Origin: Psychrobacter sp.
GTDB lineage: Bacteria; Pseudomonadota; Gammaproteobacteria; Pseudomonadales; Moraxellaceae
Direction of reading: 5' to 3'
Length of the DNA: 6,205 nt
NCBI GenBank assembly: GCA_012270355.1
Contig: JAAXIL010000180.1
Location: 1-6,205 of the forward strand
The position numbers and the translations under genes are program-made. Below the pieces are notes generated by a model. It was not told where the DNA came from, searched no databases, and saw nothing but the letters and a program-made list of their open reading frames with translations. Shown one piece after another: positions 1 to 6,205 of the stretch. Position 1 is the stretch's first letter, and each line of letters begins with the position of its first letter.

Positions 1-17
1 ATGCTTAGTGACGATTT

Positions 18-1316
18 ATGTTAGTGGCAGTTTTGATTTTTGTGGCAACCTTAATCTTAGTAATCTGGCAACCAAAGGGGTTGGGGATTGGTTGGTCGGC
101 GATGGGCGGGGCACTACTTGCTTTGCTGGCGGGCGTGGTGAGCTTGGGCGACATTCCCGTGGTGTGGGACATTGTTTGGAATGCCACGTTTGCATTTATT
201 GCCATTATTATCATTAGTCTATTACTTGACAAAGCAGGCTTTTTCGAATGGATTGCGTTGCACGTCGCCCGCATGGGGCAGGGCAGTGGCTCAAGGCTGT
301 TTGTGCTGATTGTTCTACTCGGGGCAGTAGTGGCGGCGGTTTTTGCCAATGATGGGGCAGCATTGATTTTGACCCCAATTGTCATCGCCATGCTGATTCG
401 TCTAAAAATGTCACCAGCGACCACCTTAGCGTTTGTGATGGCAGCAGGATTTATTGCGGATACCGCAAGCCTACCATTGGTGGTGTCCAATTTGGTAAAT
501 ATTGTGTCCGCTGACTTTTTCGACATTCCTTTTGACCGCTATGCGATGGTGATGCTACCTGTCAATCTGGTGTCGGTGGCAACCTCACTTGCCATGTTGT
601 ACTTTTTTTATTGCAAGGATATTCCAAGCCACTATGACGTGGCAAGGATGGACACGCCCGCTTCCGCCCGCAGCGATAAAAACACCTTTTATACAGGTTG
701 GTTAGTATTGGCGGCATTATTAGTCGGTTTTTTTGTGCTAGAACCGATGGGTGTGCCGATTAGTTTGATTGCAGCAATTGGGGCAGTCGTACTTTTGGTA
801 GTTGCAAGTTTTGGTAAGTCTGTACCCGTTAAATCGGTGTTAAAAGATGCCCCTTGGCAGGTGGTGATATTCTCGCTTGGTATGTATTTGGTGGTCTATG
901 GCTTAAAAAATGAAGGCTTAACCTTATATCTGACACAAGCGTTAAATAGCCTAAGCAATTTTAATGAAAATAATATATGGTTAACAACCATTGGAACAGG
1001 CTTTTTATCGGCGGGCTTGTCATCGGTGATGAACAATATGCCAACCGTACTGATTCAATCGCTCGCCATTGCTGATACACATACGTCACCATTGATGCGT
1101 GAGGCGATGGTTTATGCCAACGTCATCGGGTGTGATTTAGGTCCAAAAATCACGCCCATCGGCTCGCTTGCCACATTATTGTGGCTACACGTTTTAGCCA
1201 CTAAAAATGTCACCGTGACGTGGGGTTATTACTTTAAGGTTGGAGTTATTTTGACCTTACCTGTGTTGTTGGCAACTTTGCTGGCATTGGCAGGGTGGTT
1301 GTTAATTCTTTCATAA
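18..1316 (+). CDS. arsB: Arsenite/antimonite efflux permease ArsB
   Basis: Inner-membrane permease that expels As(III) and Sb(III), alone driven by the membrane potential or as the channel of an ArsAB pump. The 432-residue product is close to the 429-residue Escherichia coli ArsB and aligns from memory along its whole length. It is hydrophobic throughout. Conserved blocks visible are [13 protein letters not shown] (16-28), the [10 protein letters not shown] loop (111-120), [10 protein letters not shown] (145-154), MNNMPTVL (338-345) and [20 protein letters not shown] (371-390). This is the ArsB family, not ACR3. The ATG at 18 is fixed by an in-frame TGA at 9-11, although no strong Shine-Dalgarno is visible in bases 1-17. 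Stops at 6-8 and 22-24 in the other two forward frames are compatible with an upstream gene ending at, or overlapping, the start; arsR would be expected there but cannot be seen. arsC follows 24 nt downstream, so the two are probably co-transcribed. No arsA is present in the window. Confidence 0.96.
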   Translation: MLVAVLIFVATLILVIWQPKGLGIGWSAMGGALLALLAGVVSLGDIPVVWDIVWNATFAFIAIIIISLLLDKAGFFEWIALHVARMGQGSGSRLFVLIVLLGAVVAAVFANDGAALILTPIVIAMLIRLKMSPATTLAFVMAAGFIADTASLPLVVSNLVNIVSADFFDIPFDRYAMVMLPVNLVSVATSLAMLYFFYCKDIPSHYDVARMDTPASARSDKNTFYTGWLVLAALLVGFFVLEPMGVPISLIAAIGAVVLLVVASFGKSVPVKSVLKDAPWQVVIFSLGMYLVVYGLKNEGLTLYLTQALNSLSNFNENNIWLTTIGTGFLSAGLSSVMNNMPTVLIQSLAIADTHTSPLMREAMVYANVIGCDLGPKITPIGSLATLLWLHVLATKNVTVTWGYYFKVGVILTLPVLLATLLALAGWLLILS

Positions 1317-1327
1317 ATCACATTTAT

Positions 1328-1335
1328 AAAGGTGG
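1328..1335 (+). promoter_or_regulatory. Ribosome binding site of arsC (decides its start)
   Basis: The sequence AAAGGTGG ends 5 nt before the ATG at 1341. An in-frame GTG at 1332-1334 lies inside this Shine-Dalgarno, so it cannot plausibly be the start; the ATG at 1341 should be used. Confidence 0.8.
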
Positions 1336-1340
1336 AATCT

Positions 1341-1826
1341 ATGTTAAAAATTCTCTATATCTGCACGCATAATCGATGCCGAAGCATTTTATCTGAAGCC
1401 ATTACCAATACTAAGGGCGGGGATAAACTTATTGCCAAAAGTGCGGGTAGTGAGCCCGCTGGCGAGGTACACCCTTTGACGCTGAAATATCTTGCTGAGG
1501 CGGGCTATTCCACCGAACATTTAGCCAGTAAAAGCTGGGACGACCCTAGCATTTTTTCTGATTTTGAACCCGACCTTTTGGTGACTGTTTGCGATAATGC
1601 TCAAGGTGAAACCTGCCCGATTTGGATCGGTGCAACGCCAAAGGTGCATTGGGGACTTGCCGACCCATCAAAAATCGCTAACGAATCAGCCGATGAGGAC
1701 GAAGCACGGCAAGCGTTTATGGTAACCATTGCTGAGATTGAGCAACGGGTAGAAGGTATGCTCAAAATCGCTGAATTACCTATAAGTGAAAAACTACAAG
1801 CAATAAAACAAATGACAAATAAATAG
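1341..1826 (+). CDS. arsC: Arsenate reductase ArsC, low-molecular-weight phosphatase type
   Basis: Cytoplasmic enzyme that reduces arsenate to arsenite, the substrate exported by ArsB. The 161-residue product has the LMW protein tyrosine phosphatase fold signature: a C-x5-R anion-binding loop at C8-R14 (CTHNRCR, followed by Ser15), two further candidate redox cysteines at C84 (VTVC) and C92 (ETCP), and the acidic DP loop at D108-P109 after HWG. Length and wording match the roughly 156-residue form of proteobacteria rather than the 131-residue Staphylococcus pI258 enzyme, in which the two later cysteines are 7 rather than 8 residues apart. Whether glutathione/glutaredoxin or thioredoxin recycles it cannot be read from the sequence; the proteobacterial similarity suggests glutaredoxin. 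It is unrelated to the glutaredoxin-fold ArsC of plasmid R773. It lies 24 nt after arsB on the same strand and is probably the last gene of the ars operon. A LMW tyrosine phosphatase acting on protein is the alternative, but context and the extra cysteines argue against it. Confidence 0.94.
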   Translation: MLKILYICTHNRCRSILSEAITNTKGGDKLIAKSAGSEPAGEVHPLTLKYLAEAGYSTEHLASKSWDDPSIFSDFEPDLLVTVCDNAQGETCPIWIGATPKVHWGLADPSKIANESADEDEARQAFMVTIAEIEQRVEGMLKIAELPISEKLQAIKQMTNK

Positions 1827-1828
1827 CC

Positions 1829-1850
1829 TAAGTAAAAATGTACTTACTTA
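1829..1850 (+). repeat. Inverted repeat upstream of frmA, possible operator
   Basis: TAAGTAA (1829-1835) and TTACTTA (1844-1850) are perfect 7-base inverted arms around an 8-base spacer. A nested 6-base pairing of 1829-1834 with 1841-1846 also exists. The element begins 3 nt after the arsC stop and lies about where the -35 region of the -10 hexamer at 1860-1865 should be, so it could be a regulator site for the formaldehyde genes. The arms are AT-rich and no T-run follows, which makes it a poor rho-independent terminator. No regulator gene is present in the window to match it to. Confidence 0.35.
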
Positions 1851-1859
1851 TCAAAACAT

Positions 1860-1865
1860 TATAAT
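1860..1865 (+). promoter_or_regulatory. Candidate -10 element of the frmA-fghA-esterase unit
   Basis: A perfect TATAAT hexamer lies 64 nt upstream of the frmA ATG in an AT-rich gap. None of the hexamers 15-19 nt upstream resembles TTGACA, and there is no extended TGn. If this is a promoter it is probably activator-dependent or weak. The expected transcription start is near 1872, leaving a leader of roughly 58 nt. TATAAT is easy to find in AT-rich DNA, so confidence is limited. Confidence 0.4.
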
Positions 1866-1917
1866 CAACAAAACTATGCGAAAATAATTATCCTAACTTA
1901 TTAACTCAATCAATTAA

Positions 1918-3066
<1,149 letters not shown>

Positions 3067-3115
3067 GCCATTTAAATTTGGTTCCATTGGTAGCCCTGTA
3101 TAAAACAACGAATAA

Positions 3116-3121
3116 TAAGGA
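3116..3121 (+). promoter_or_regulatory. Ribosome binding site of fghA (decides its start)
   Basis: TAAGGA directly abuts the ATG at 3122, leaving no spacing, but lies 6 nt before the in-frame ATG at 3128, which is the normal distance. The 3128 start is therefore preferred and gives an N-terminus MKQIENW rather than MTMKQIENW. Confidence 0.75.
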
Positions 3122-3127
3122 ATGACC

Positions 3128-3967
3128 ATGAAGCAAATCGAAAATTGGCAAAGTTTTGGCGGTGAACAACAGATTTGGGAGCACACCAGCGACACATTAA
3201 ATTGCGACATGAACGTGGCGGTTTTTGTGCCAAGCAAAGCGAAAACTGAGCCTTGCCCTTTGCTGTATTGGTTGTCAGGATTGACCTGCACTGAAAAGAA
3301 TTTCATCGAAAAGTCAGGTTATCAACGTTTTGCCGAGGAATACGGCATTATTGTCGTTGCCCCCGACACCTCCCCCCGAGGCGATGACGTTGCAGATGAT
3401 GACGCTTATGACTTGGGTAAAGGGGCAGGGTTTTATGTCAATGCGACTCTAAGCCCGTGGCAGTCGCATTACCAAATGTACGATTATGTCACGCTTGAAT
3501 TGCCTAAACTGATTGCCGACAATTTTAATATTAATCAGAAAGCCAGCATTAGTGGGCATTCGATGGGTGGGCATGGAGCATTGATGATTGGTTTACGCAA
3601 TCCTGAAGCCTTTGCCAGCATTTCTGCATTTTCTGCCATCGTTGCCCCGATGCAAGTGCCTTGGGGTAAAAAGGCATTTTCCGCTTATTTGGATAATAAT
3701 GTGAGCGAGTGGCAAAAATATGATAGTACCGAATTATTAAAGGGTTTAGATGTTCCAAAAGTTCCGCCCATTTTGATTGAACAAGGATTAGCCGACCAGT
3801 TTTTAGCTGAACAACTCAAGCCTGAGATTTTTGAATCTGTTGCCAAAGACAAAGGTATTGATTTAACGCTAAATCTCCGAGAAAGTTATGATCATAGCTA
3901 TTATTTCGTCGCTACTTTTATTGGTGAACATTTTAAGTTTCATGCGAAGTTTTTAAGTGACTCGTAA
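3128..3967 (+). CDS. fghA: S-formylglutathione hydrolase
   Basis: Cytoplasmic alpha/beta-hydrolase (FrmB/FGH, esterase D family) that hydrolyses S-formylglutathione to formate and glutathione, completing glutathione-dependent formaldehyde detoxification. With the ATG at 3128 the protein is 279 residues, the usual family length. The nucleophile is S145 in GHSMGG (143-148). The other triad members are D223 in GLADQF and H256 in YDHSYYF. The family hallmark LSGLTCTEKNF lies at 49-59 and includes C54, the cysteine near the active site found in this family. The APDTSPRGDD loop spans 78-87. The protein ends HAKFLSDS, about where homologues end, so the TAA at 3965-3967 looks like the genuine stop even though the frame stays open for 20 more codons beyond it. 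It lies 61 nt after frmA and is almost certainly co-transcribed with it. General carboxylesterase activity is a known side activity of this family. Confidence 0.95.
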   Translation: MKQIENWQSFGGEQQIWEHTSDTLNCDMNVAVFVPSKAKTEPCPLLYWLSGLTCTEKNFIEKSGYQRFAEEYGIIVVAPDTSPRGDDVADDDAYDLGKGAGFYVNATLSPWQSHYQMYDYVTLELPKLIADNFNINQKASISGHSMGGHGALMIGLRNPEAFASISAFSAIVAPMQVPWGKKAFSAYLDNNVSEWQKYDSTELLKGLDVPKVPPILIEQGLADQFLAEQLKPEIFESVAKDKGIDLTLNLRESYDHSYYFVATFIGEHFKFHAKFLSDS

Positions 3968-4030
3968 CGGGTGGAGACGGCAGAAGAATTGATGAAGCGA
4001 GTGAATGTTAAAGATAGGGTGACCGAGTGA
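3968..4030 (+). other. Open frame continuing fghA past its stop to a GTGA overlap with the next gene
   Basis: After the fghA TAA, the same frame is open for 20 sense codons and closes at the TGA of 4028-4030. That TGA overlaps the GTG start of the esterase gene as GTGA. The would-be peptide is RVETAEELMKRVNVKDRVTE, hydrophilic and helix-like. Internal starts are GTG 3971 and ATG 3992, but neither has a convincing ribosome binding site. It could be the remnant of a longer FghA C-terminus, a tiny coupling ORF, or chance. The whole stretch between the two genes is only 59 nt, so chance openness is quite possible. I do not call it a gene. Confidence 0.25.
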
Positions 4031-4710
4031 CCTTTTTAATGTCTATGAACTCAATGCCAATGCCCTCAATGTCTATAAACCGTCGAAAATTTTTAACACT
4101 AGCCAGCGTCGTTGTATTAACCCTATCAGGCTGTAGTGAGGCACCAAAATTTACCACTTTACCCAAAGATAGCACGGTTATTGCGTTAGGCGATTCATTG
4201 ACCTATGGTTATGGAGCGACGACTGACACCGCTTATCCTAAGATTTTGGCTCAAAAAACGGGCTGGAAAGTTCTGAATGAAGGCATCAGCGGCGATACGT
4301 CAGAAGACGTGCTGAATAGGCTCGATGGCATTATTCAGCAAAACCCTGATTTGGTATTGCTTGGCGTAGGTGGCAATGATGTGTTGCAACGTATCCAACC
4401 CACTACCACCAAAGCCAATCTTGATACCATTTTGACAAAACTCAAAAATGAACATATCCCAGTGGTGCTAATAACCGAACCGCATTTTAGTGCCAGTGCG
4501 TTATTTGGTAAGGCAAGTGACAATCCAATTTATGCCGAGTTAAGTGAAACCCATGACGTGCCATTGTTTACGAGTAAGATGGGCGGTTGGTCTGAGTTTT
4601 TATCTGATGAGTCGCTAAAGGCGGATAAAAGTCATGCCAACGAGGCAGGCTATCGACAGTTTGCCAACAATCTATATGCTTATTTGCAAGAAATAGGCTA
4701 TGTCAGCTAA
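4027..4710 (+). CDS. SGNH/GDSL-family esterase (TesA-like), predicted lipoprotein
   Basis: Serine esterase/lysophospholipase of the SGNH hydrolase superfamily, related to TesA and arylesterases. From the GTG start (227 residues): block I GDSL with S57 (GDSLTYGYG, 55-63), block II with G89 in EGISGDTSED (85-94), block III GGND with N117, and block V with catalytic D200 and H203 in DKSHANEAGY. The N-terminus has a twin-arginine-like NRRKFL (18-23), a hydrophobic stretch, then lipobox LSGC with C36. Mature sequence starts C-S-E, so outer-membrane retention is expected if lipidated. Starts are uncertain: an in-frame TAG at 4015-4017 bounds the gene, GTG 4027 has AGGG 7 nt upstream, and ATGs at 4039, 4045, 4054, 4060 and 4069 all keep the signal intact. 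The gene begins 59 nt after fghA and overlaps the TGA closing the extension of the fghA frame, so it probably belongs to the same transcript. The natural substrate is unknown; it is not a known formaldehyde-pathway component. Confidence 0.88.
   Translation: MTFLMSMNSMPMPSMSINRRKFLTLASVVVLTLSGCSEAPKFTTLPKDSTVIALGDSLTYGYGATTDTAYPKILAQKTGWKVLNEGISGDTSEDVLNRLDGIIQQNPDLVLLGVGGNDVLQRIQPTTTKANLDTILTKLKNEHIPVVLITEPHFSASALFGKASDNPIYAELSETHDVPLFTSKMGGWSEFLSDESLKADKSHANEAGYRQFANNLYAYLQEIGYVS
4038..4080 (+). repeat. Short direct repeat within the esterase start region
   Basis: AATGTCTATGAAC (4038-4050) recurs as AATGTCTATAAAC (4068-4080), 12 of 13 bases identical and offset by 30 nt. CTCAATG is also duplicated at 4050-4056 and 4065-4071. 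The repeats generate the run of five in-frame ATGs and a Met/Ser-rich n-region ahead of the RRKFL motif. This may be a local duplication that lengthened the signal peptide. Confidence 0.5.
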
Positions 4711-4773
4711 CTGTACGATATTTATTCTCTTAGAACCTACTCTTAGTTAAACTGCTTTTTTAAATTAATATAA

Positions 4774-5439
4774 TCACACCTCAACAATAAACGGACGATA
4801 AAAATTTGCTAAACGGTTTTTAGCATCTATTGGTAATTGTGGGAATAACTTGCCCGTTGCCATGTCTAATCCTTTCTTAATACCCGCCTGGGCGATGGGA
4901 ACAGACTTACGTTTGATGAACCCGAGGGGTAGAGTGTCGGTAAACTCCCCAATGAAATGATGAAGCACCGCATGATTCATCGTCTCGAGCGATTGCTTAA
5001 ATTTCTTATCGTCTACGTTATCAGGGGTTACCGCTTCAAATCCTTCAATAATAGTTTGTGCCTTATCGGGAGATAGCTGAAAACCGATACGGGTTTGACC
5101 TTCATCATCGGTAAACATGGTGTCTTTTTTAAGATAATCGACCGATGGCAAAATGTCCTTATTTTTATCTTTTCCCAAAATCACCCCCAGCATGGTGTCG
5201 GTGCTGGATTGAATCGTGCCAACGATATTTTGCATTTTGGCTTTGCGTTCGGGGTTGGGTATCACGTCGATGAGACTTACGAGTAGATTATCGATAATTT
5301 CTGATGCGATTTGTTTGGTAACGGCGTCCCGATGCGGGTATAAACTATATTCTGCAGGGTCGCCAGCAAGCAATTCATCGTATTCATCAATCATGGTGGC
5401 AAGTTTGGTAGATGGCACAAAACCAAAATAATGAGGCAT
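4774..5439 (-). CDS. Uncharacterised 221-residue soluble protein
   Basis: I do not recognise this family. The start is the ATG at 5439-5437, supported by AAGGA 7 nt upstream on the minus strand. The protein has no signal peptide and no clear transmembrane segment, so it is probably cytoplasmic. It is rich in charged residues, with helix-like amphipathic stretches at about 12-25 and 40-60, an aliphatic patch around 45-60 (IASEIIDNLLVSLIDVI) followed by PNPERK, an acidic/basic middle (GKDKNKD at 89-95), and a histidine pair in AVLHHFIGEF (157-166). It contains no cysteine and no nucleotide-binding or metal motif I can identify. Codon use looks like that of the neighbours and the frame is intact over 222 codons, so a real gene is likely. 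It converges on the esterase gene with a 63-nt gap, so it is not part of the frmA unit. Its inferred promoter would lie in 5456-5622, but I see no strong minus-strand -35/-10 pair there. Confidence 0.75.
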   Translation of the reverse strand: MPHYFGFVPSTKLATMIDEYDELLAGDPAEYSLYPHRDAVTKQIASEIIDNLLVSLIDVIPNPERKAKMQNIVGTIQSSTDTMLGVILGKDKNKDILPSVDYLKKDTMFTDDEGQTRIGFQLSPDKAQTIIEGFEAVTPDNVDDKKFKQSLETMNHAVLHHFIGEFTDTLPLGFIKRKSVPIAQAGIKKGLDMATGKLFPQLPIDAKNRLANFYRPFIVEV

Positions 5440-5440
5440 G

Positions 5441-5455
5441 AGATAATCCTTATCT
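5441..5455 (-). promoter_or_regulatory. Inverted repeat enclosing the ribosome binding site of the 221-residue gene
   Basis: On the minus strand the leader reads AGATAA-GGA-TTATCT, one base before the ATG. The two 6-base arms are perfectly complementary and the Shine-Dalgarno AAGGA straddles the left arm and the 3-base loop. It could act as an mRNA hairpin masking the ribosome binding site or as a DNA operator. The stem is AU-rich with a tight loop, so it would be only marginally stable as RNA. Confidence 0.4.
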
Positions 5456-5515
5456 AGGCAGTATGGTTTGAATCGTTTTCACGACACTAAATATAGCAGA
5501 ATATCGCTCCAAACC

Positions 5516-5544
5516 TCGACATTTTTCCATAATTATTTCATAAT
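5516..5544 (+). promoter_or_regulatory. Sigma70-like promoter for the rightward lipoprotein-like gene
   Basis: TCGACA (5516-5521, five of six matches to TTGACA) and CATAAT (5539-5544, five of six to TATAAT) are separated by exactly 17 nt. The predicted start is near 5551, giving a leader of about 70 nt before the ATG at 5623. It faces away from the minus-strand gene. Confidence 0.5.
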
Positions 5545-5622
5545 CCTACCTTGCTAATTTCTTACAACGCCATTAAGTTATGTGAATGCGTTCTCGCCTG
5601 CCCATTGTCTATTTTAAAAAAA

Positions 5623-6205
5623 ATGTCCATGTCTAAGTTTAATGCCTTTCATCTTATACCCCAAACCACAACACGTTTTTCTCAAACACCCATCAAGCGA
5701 GCCATTAAGTTAATTATGGTTGGTATGATAGTGGGAGTGGGCATTTCGACGATGACCGCCTGTCAATCCATTTCAGCAAATGATAGTTTTGCAAATCCTA
5801 ATAATGCTGAGGCTTTGACTCAGTCCCAAATAGCTCATAATCGTCAGCCTAAAGCCACACCTATTATGGCTCGCTCTGGGTATTTGGCGGATATAAAAGC
5901 CAATGATGACGCACATAAAAAGGTATTCGATACGCTTAATGATACGTCCGATGCGGTCGCAAAACAAAGGTTTTTAACGGCACTCAACGCCCATTTATCG
6001 GGCAAACACACTGCCGTATCGCAAACTCGACTGCAAAGTGAACCTTATTTGCAAGATAGCGATCCAAATTATGTCATCGATAAAGATGCAGACAGTTTGC
6101 TTTATTCCTTAGCAGACTGGGTAGCAAAAATGATGGGTGACCGCTACGACGATGGTGATGAAGACAGCGAGCCTGCTTATCGCACCTACGACGATATGCC
6201 TGACG
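5623..6205 (+). CDS. Uncharacterised lipoprotein-like protein, N-terminal part (3' end outside window)
   Basis: An open frame of 194 codons runs off the right edge. An in-frame TAA at 5530-5532 bounds it upstream. I do not recognise the family. With the ATG at 5623 there is a basic n-region ending IKRAIK (24-29), a hydrophobic core (30-43) and Cys47 in TMTACQS, a lipobox-like site with an atypical Met at -3, suggesting an exported lipoprotein. The mature part is polar, Asn/Gln/Asp/Ala-rich, with an acidic patch DDGDEDSE (176-183) shortly before the cut. Start choice is unsure: ATGs at 5623 and 5629 are preceded by an A-run rather than a Shine-Dalgarno, and ATG 5716 (residue 32) would leave a shorter signal without the KR residues. 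An A-rich leader or a start I misjudged could explain this. The promoter at 5516-5544 supports transcription. The openness over 190+ codons and the signal-like N-terminus make a real gene likely. Confidence 0.65.
   Translation, partial: MSMSKFNAFHLIPQTTTRFSQTPIKRAIKLIMVGMIVGVGISTMTACQSISANDSFANPNNAEALTQSQIAHNRQPKATPIMARSGYLADIKANDDAHKKVFDTLNDTSDAVAKQRFLTALNAHLSGKHTAVSQTRLQSEPYLQDSDPNYVIDKDADSLLYSLADWVAKMMGDRYDDGDEDSEPAYRTYDDMPD

Noticed and set aside
1..24. Tail of an upstream gene such as arsR
   Set aside because: Stops at 6-8 and 22-24 fit an upstream gene end, but fewer than eight codons are visible and nothing identifies it.
5..526. Long minus-strand open frame opposite arsB
   Set aside because: It is the antisense shadow of the strongly conserved arsB and has a low-complexity composition with no recognisable domain.
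1332..1340. GTG start for arsC, adding three residues
   Set aside because: The GTG lies within the Shine-Dalgarno of the ATG at 1341, and family members begin directly with the M-x-x-L-Y-I-C-T pattern.
1829..1850. Rho-independent terminator for arsBC
   Set aside because: The stem is AT-rich and no T-run follows it.
4711..4773. Bidirectional terminator between the esterase and the minus-strand gene
   Set aside because: A T-run at 4755-4760 and a repeated CTCTTAG (4727-4733, 4740-4746) are present, but there is no GC-rich stem next to the T-run on either strand.
5569..5712. 12-base direct repeat GCCATTAAGTTA at 5569-5580 and 5701-5712
   Set aside because: About one such 12-base match is expected by chance in a window of this size, and one copy is inside coding sequence.
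5773..5967. 64-codon minus-strand open frame opposite the lipoprotein-like gene
   Set aside because: The + strand frame is longer, has a signal-like N-terminus and an upstream promoter-like element.

Overview
The window looks like ordinary chromosomal (or large-plasmid) DNA of a gammaproteobacterium. Moderate GC with AT-rich intergenic gaps, plus the sequence character of the ArsB, ArsC and class III alcohol dehydrogenase proteins, suggests the Moraxellaceae (Moraxella/Psychrobacter/Acinetobacter side). That assignment is from recall of family sequences, not from a search.

Layout: (1) 18-1826, + strand: the end of an arsenic resistance operon, with the arsenite efflux permease arsB followed 24 nt later by the low-molecular-weight-phosphatase-type arsenate reductase arsC. 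The ars promoter and any arsR must lie to the left, outside the window. (2) 1827-1929: an AT-rich gap with an inverted repeat and a perfect -10 hexamer, the likely control region of the next unit. (3) 1930-4710, + strand: a three-gene unit of S-(hydroxymethyl)glutathione dehydrogenase (frmA/adhC), S-formylglutathione hydrolase (fghA) and a TesA-like SGNH esterase predicted to be a lipoprotein. Gaps are about 60 nt. (4) 4774-5439, - strand: a 221-residue protein I do not recognise, convergent with the esterase gene. (5) 5440-5622: a divergent intergenic region with an inverted repeat over the ribosome binding site of the minus-strand gene and a good sigma70-like promoter facing right. (6) 5623-6205, + strand: the first 194 codons of an unrecognised lipoprotein-like gene that runs off the window.

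How the genes work together: ArsC reduces arsenate to arsenite and ArsB exports it. FrmA oxidises S-hydroxymethylglutathione (formed spontaneously from formaldehyde and glutathione) to S-formylglutathione, and FghA hydrolyses that to formate and glutathione. Two small-molecule detoxification modules therefore sit side by side; nothing in the sequence shows that they are co-regulated. The SGNH esterase rides in the formaldehyde unit but would act outside the cytoplasm, so a direct pathway link is not evident.

I found no RNA genes, CRISPR arrays, insertion sequences or convincing intrinsic terminators. The points most worth a second look are the open 20-codon stretch that continues the fghA frame past its stop and ends in a 4-nt GTGA overlap with the esterase start, the combined twin-arginine and lipobox signal of the esterase with its stacked start codons, the hairpin over the ribosome binding site of the minus-strand gene, and the two unrecognised proteins. 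I do not see a convincing new multi-gene system.
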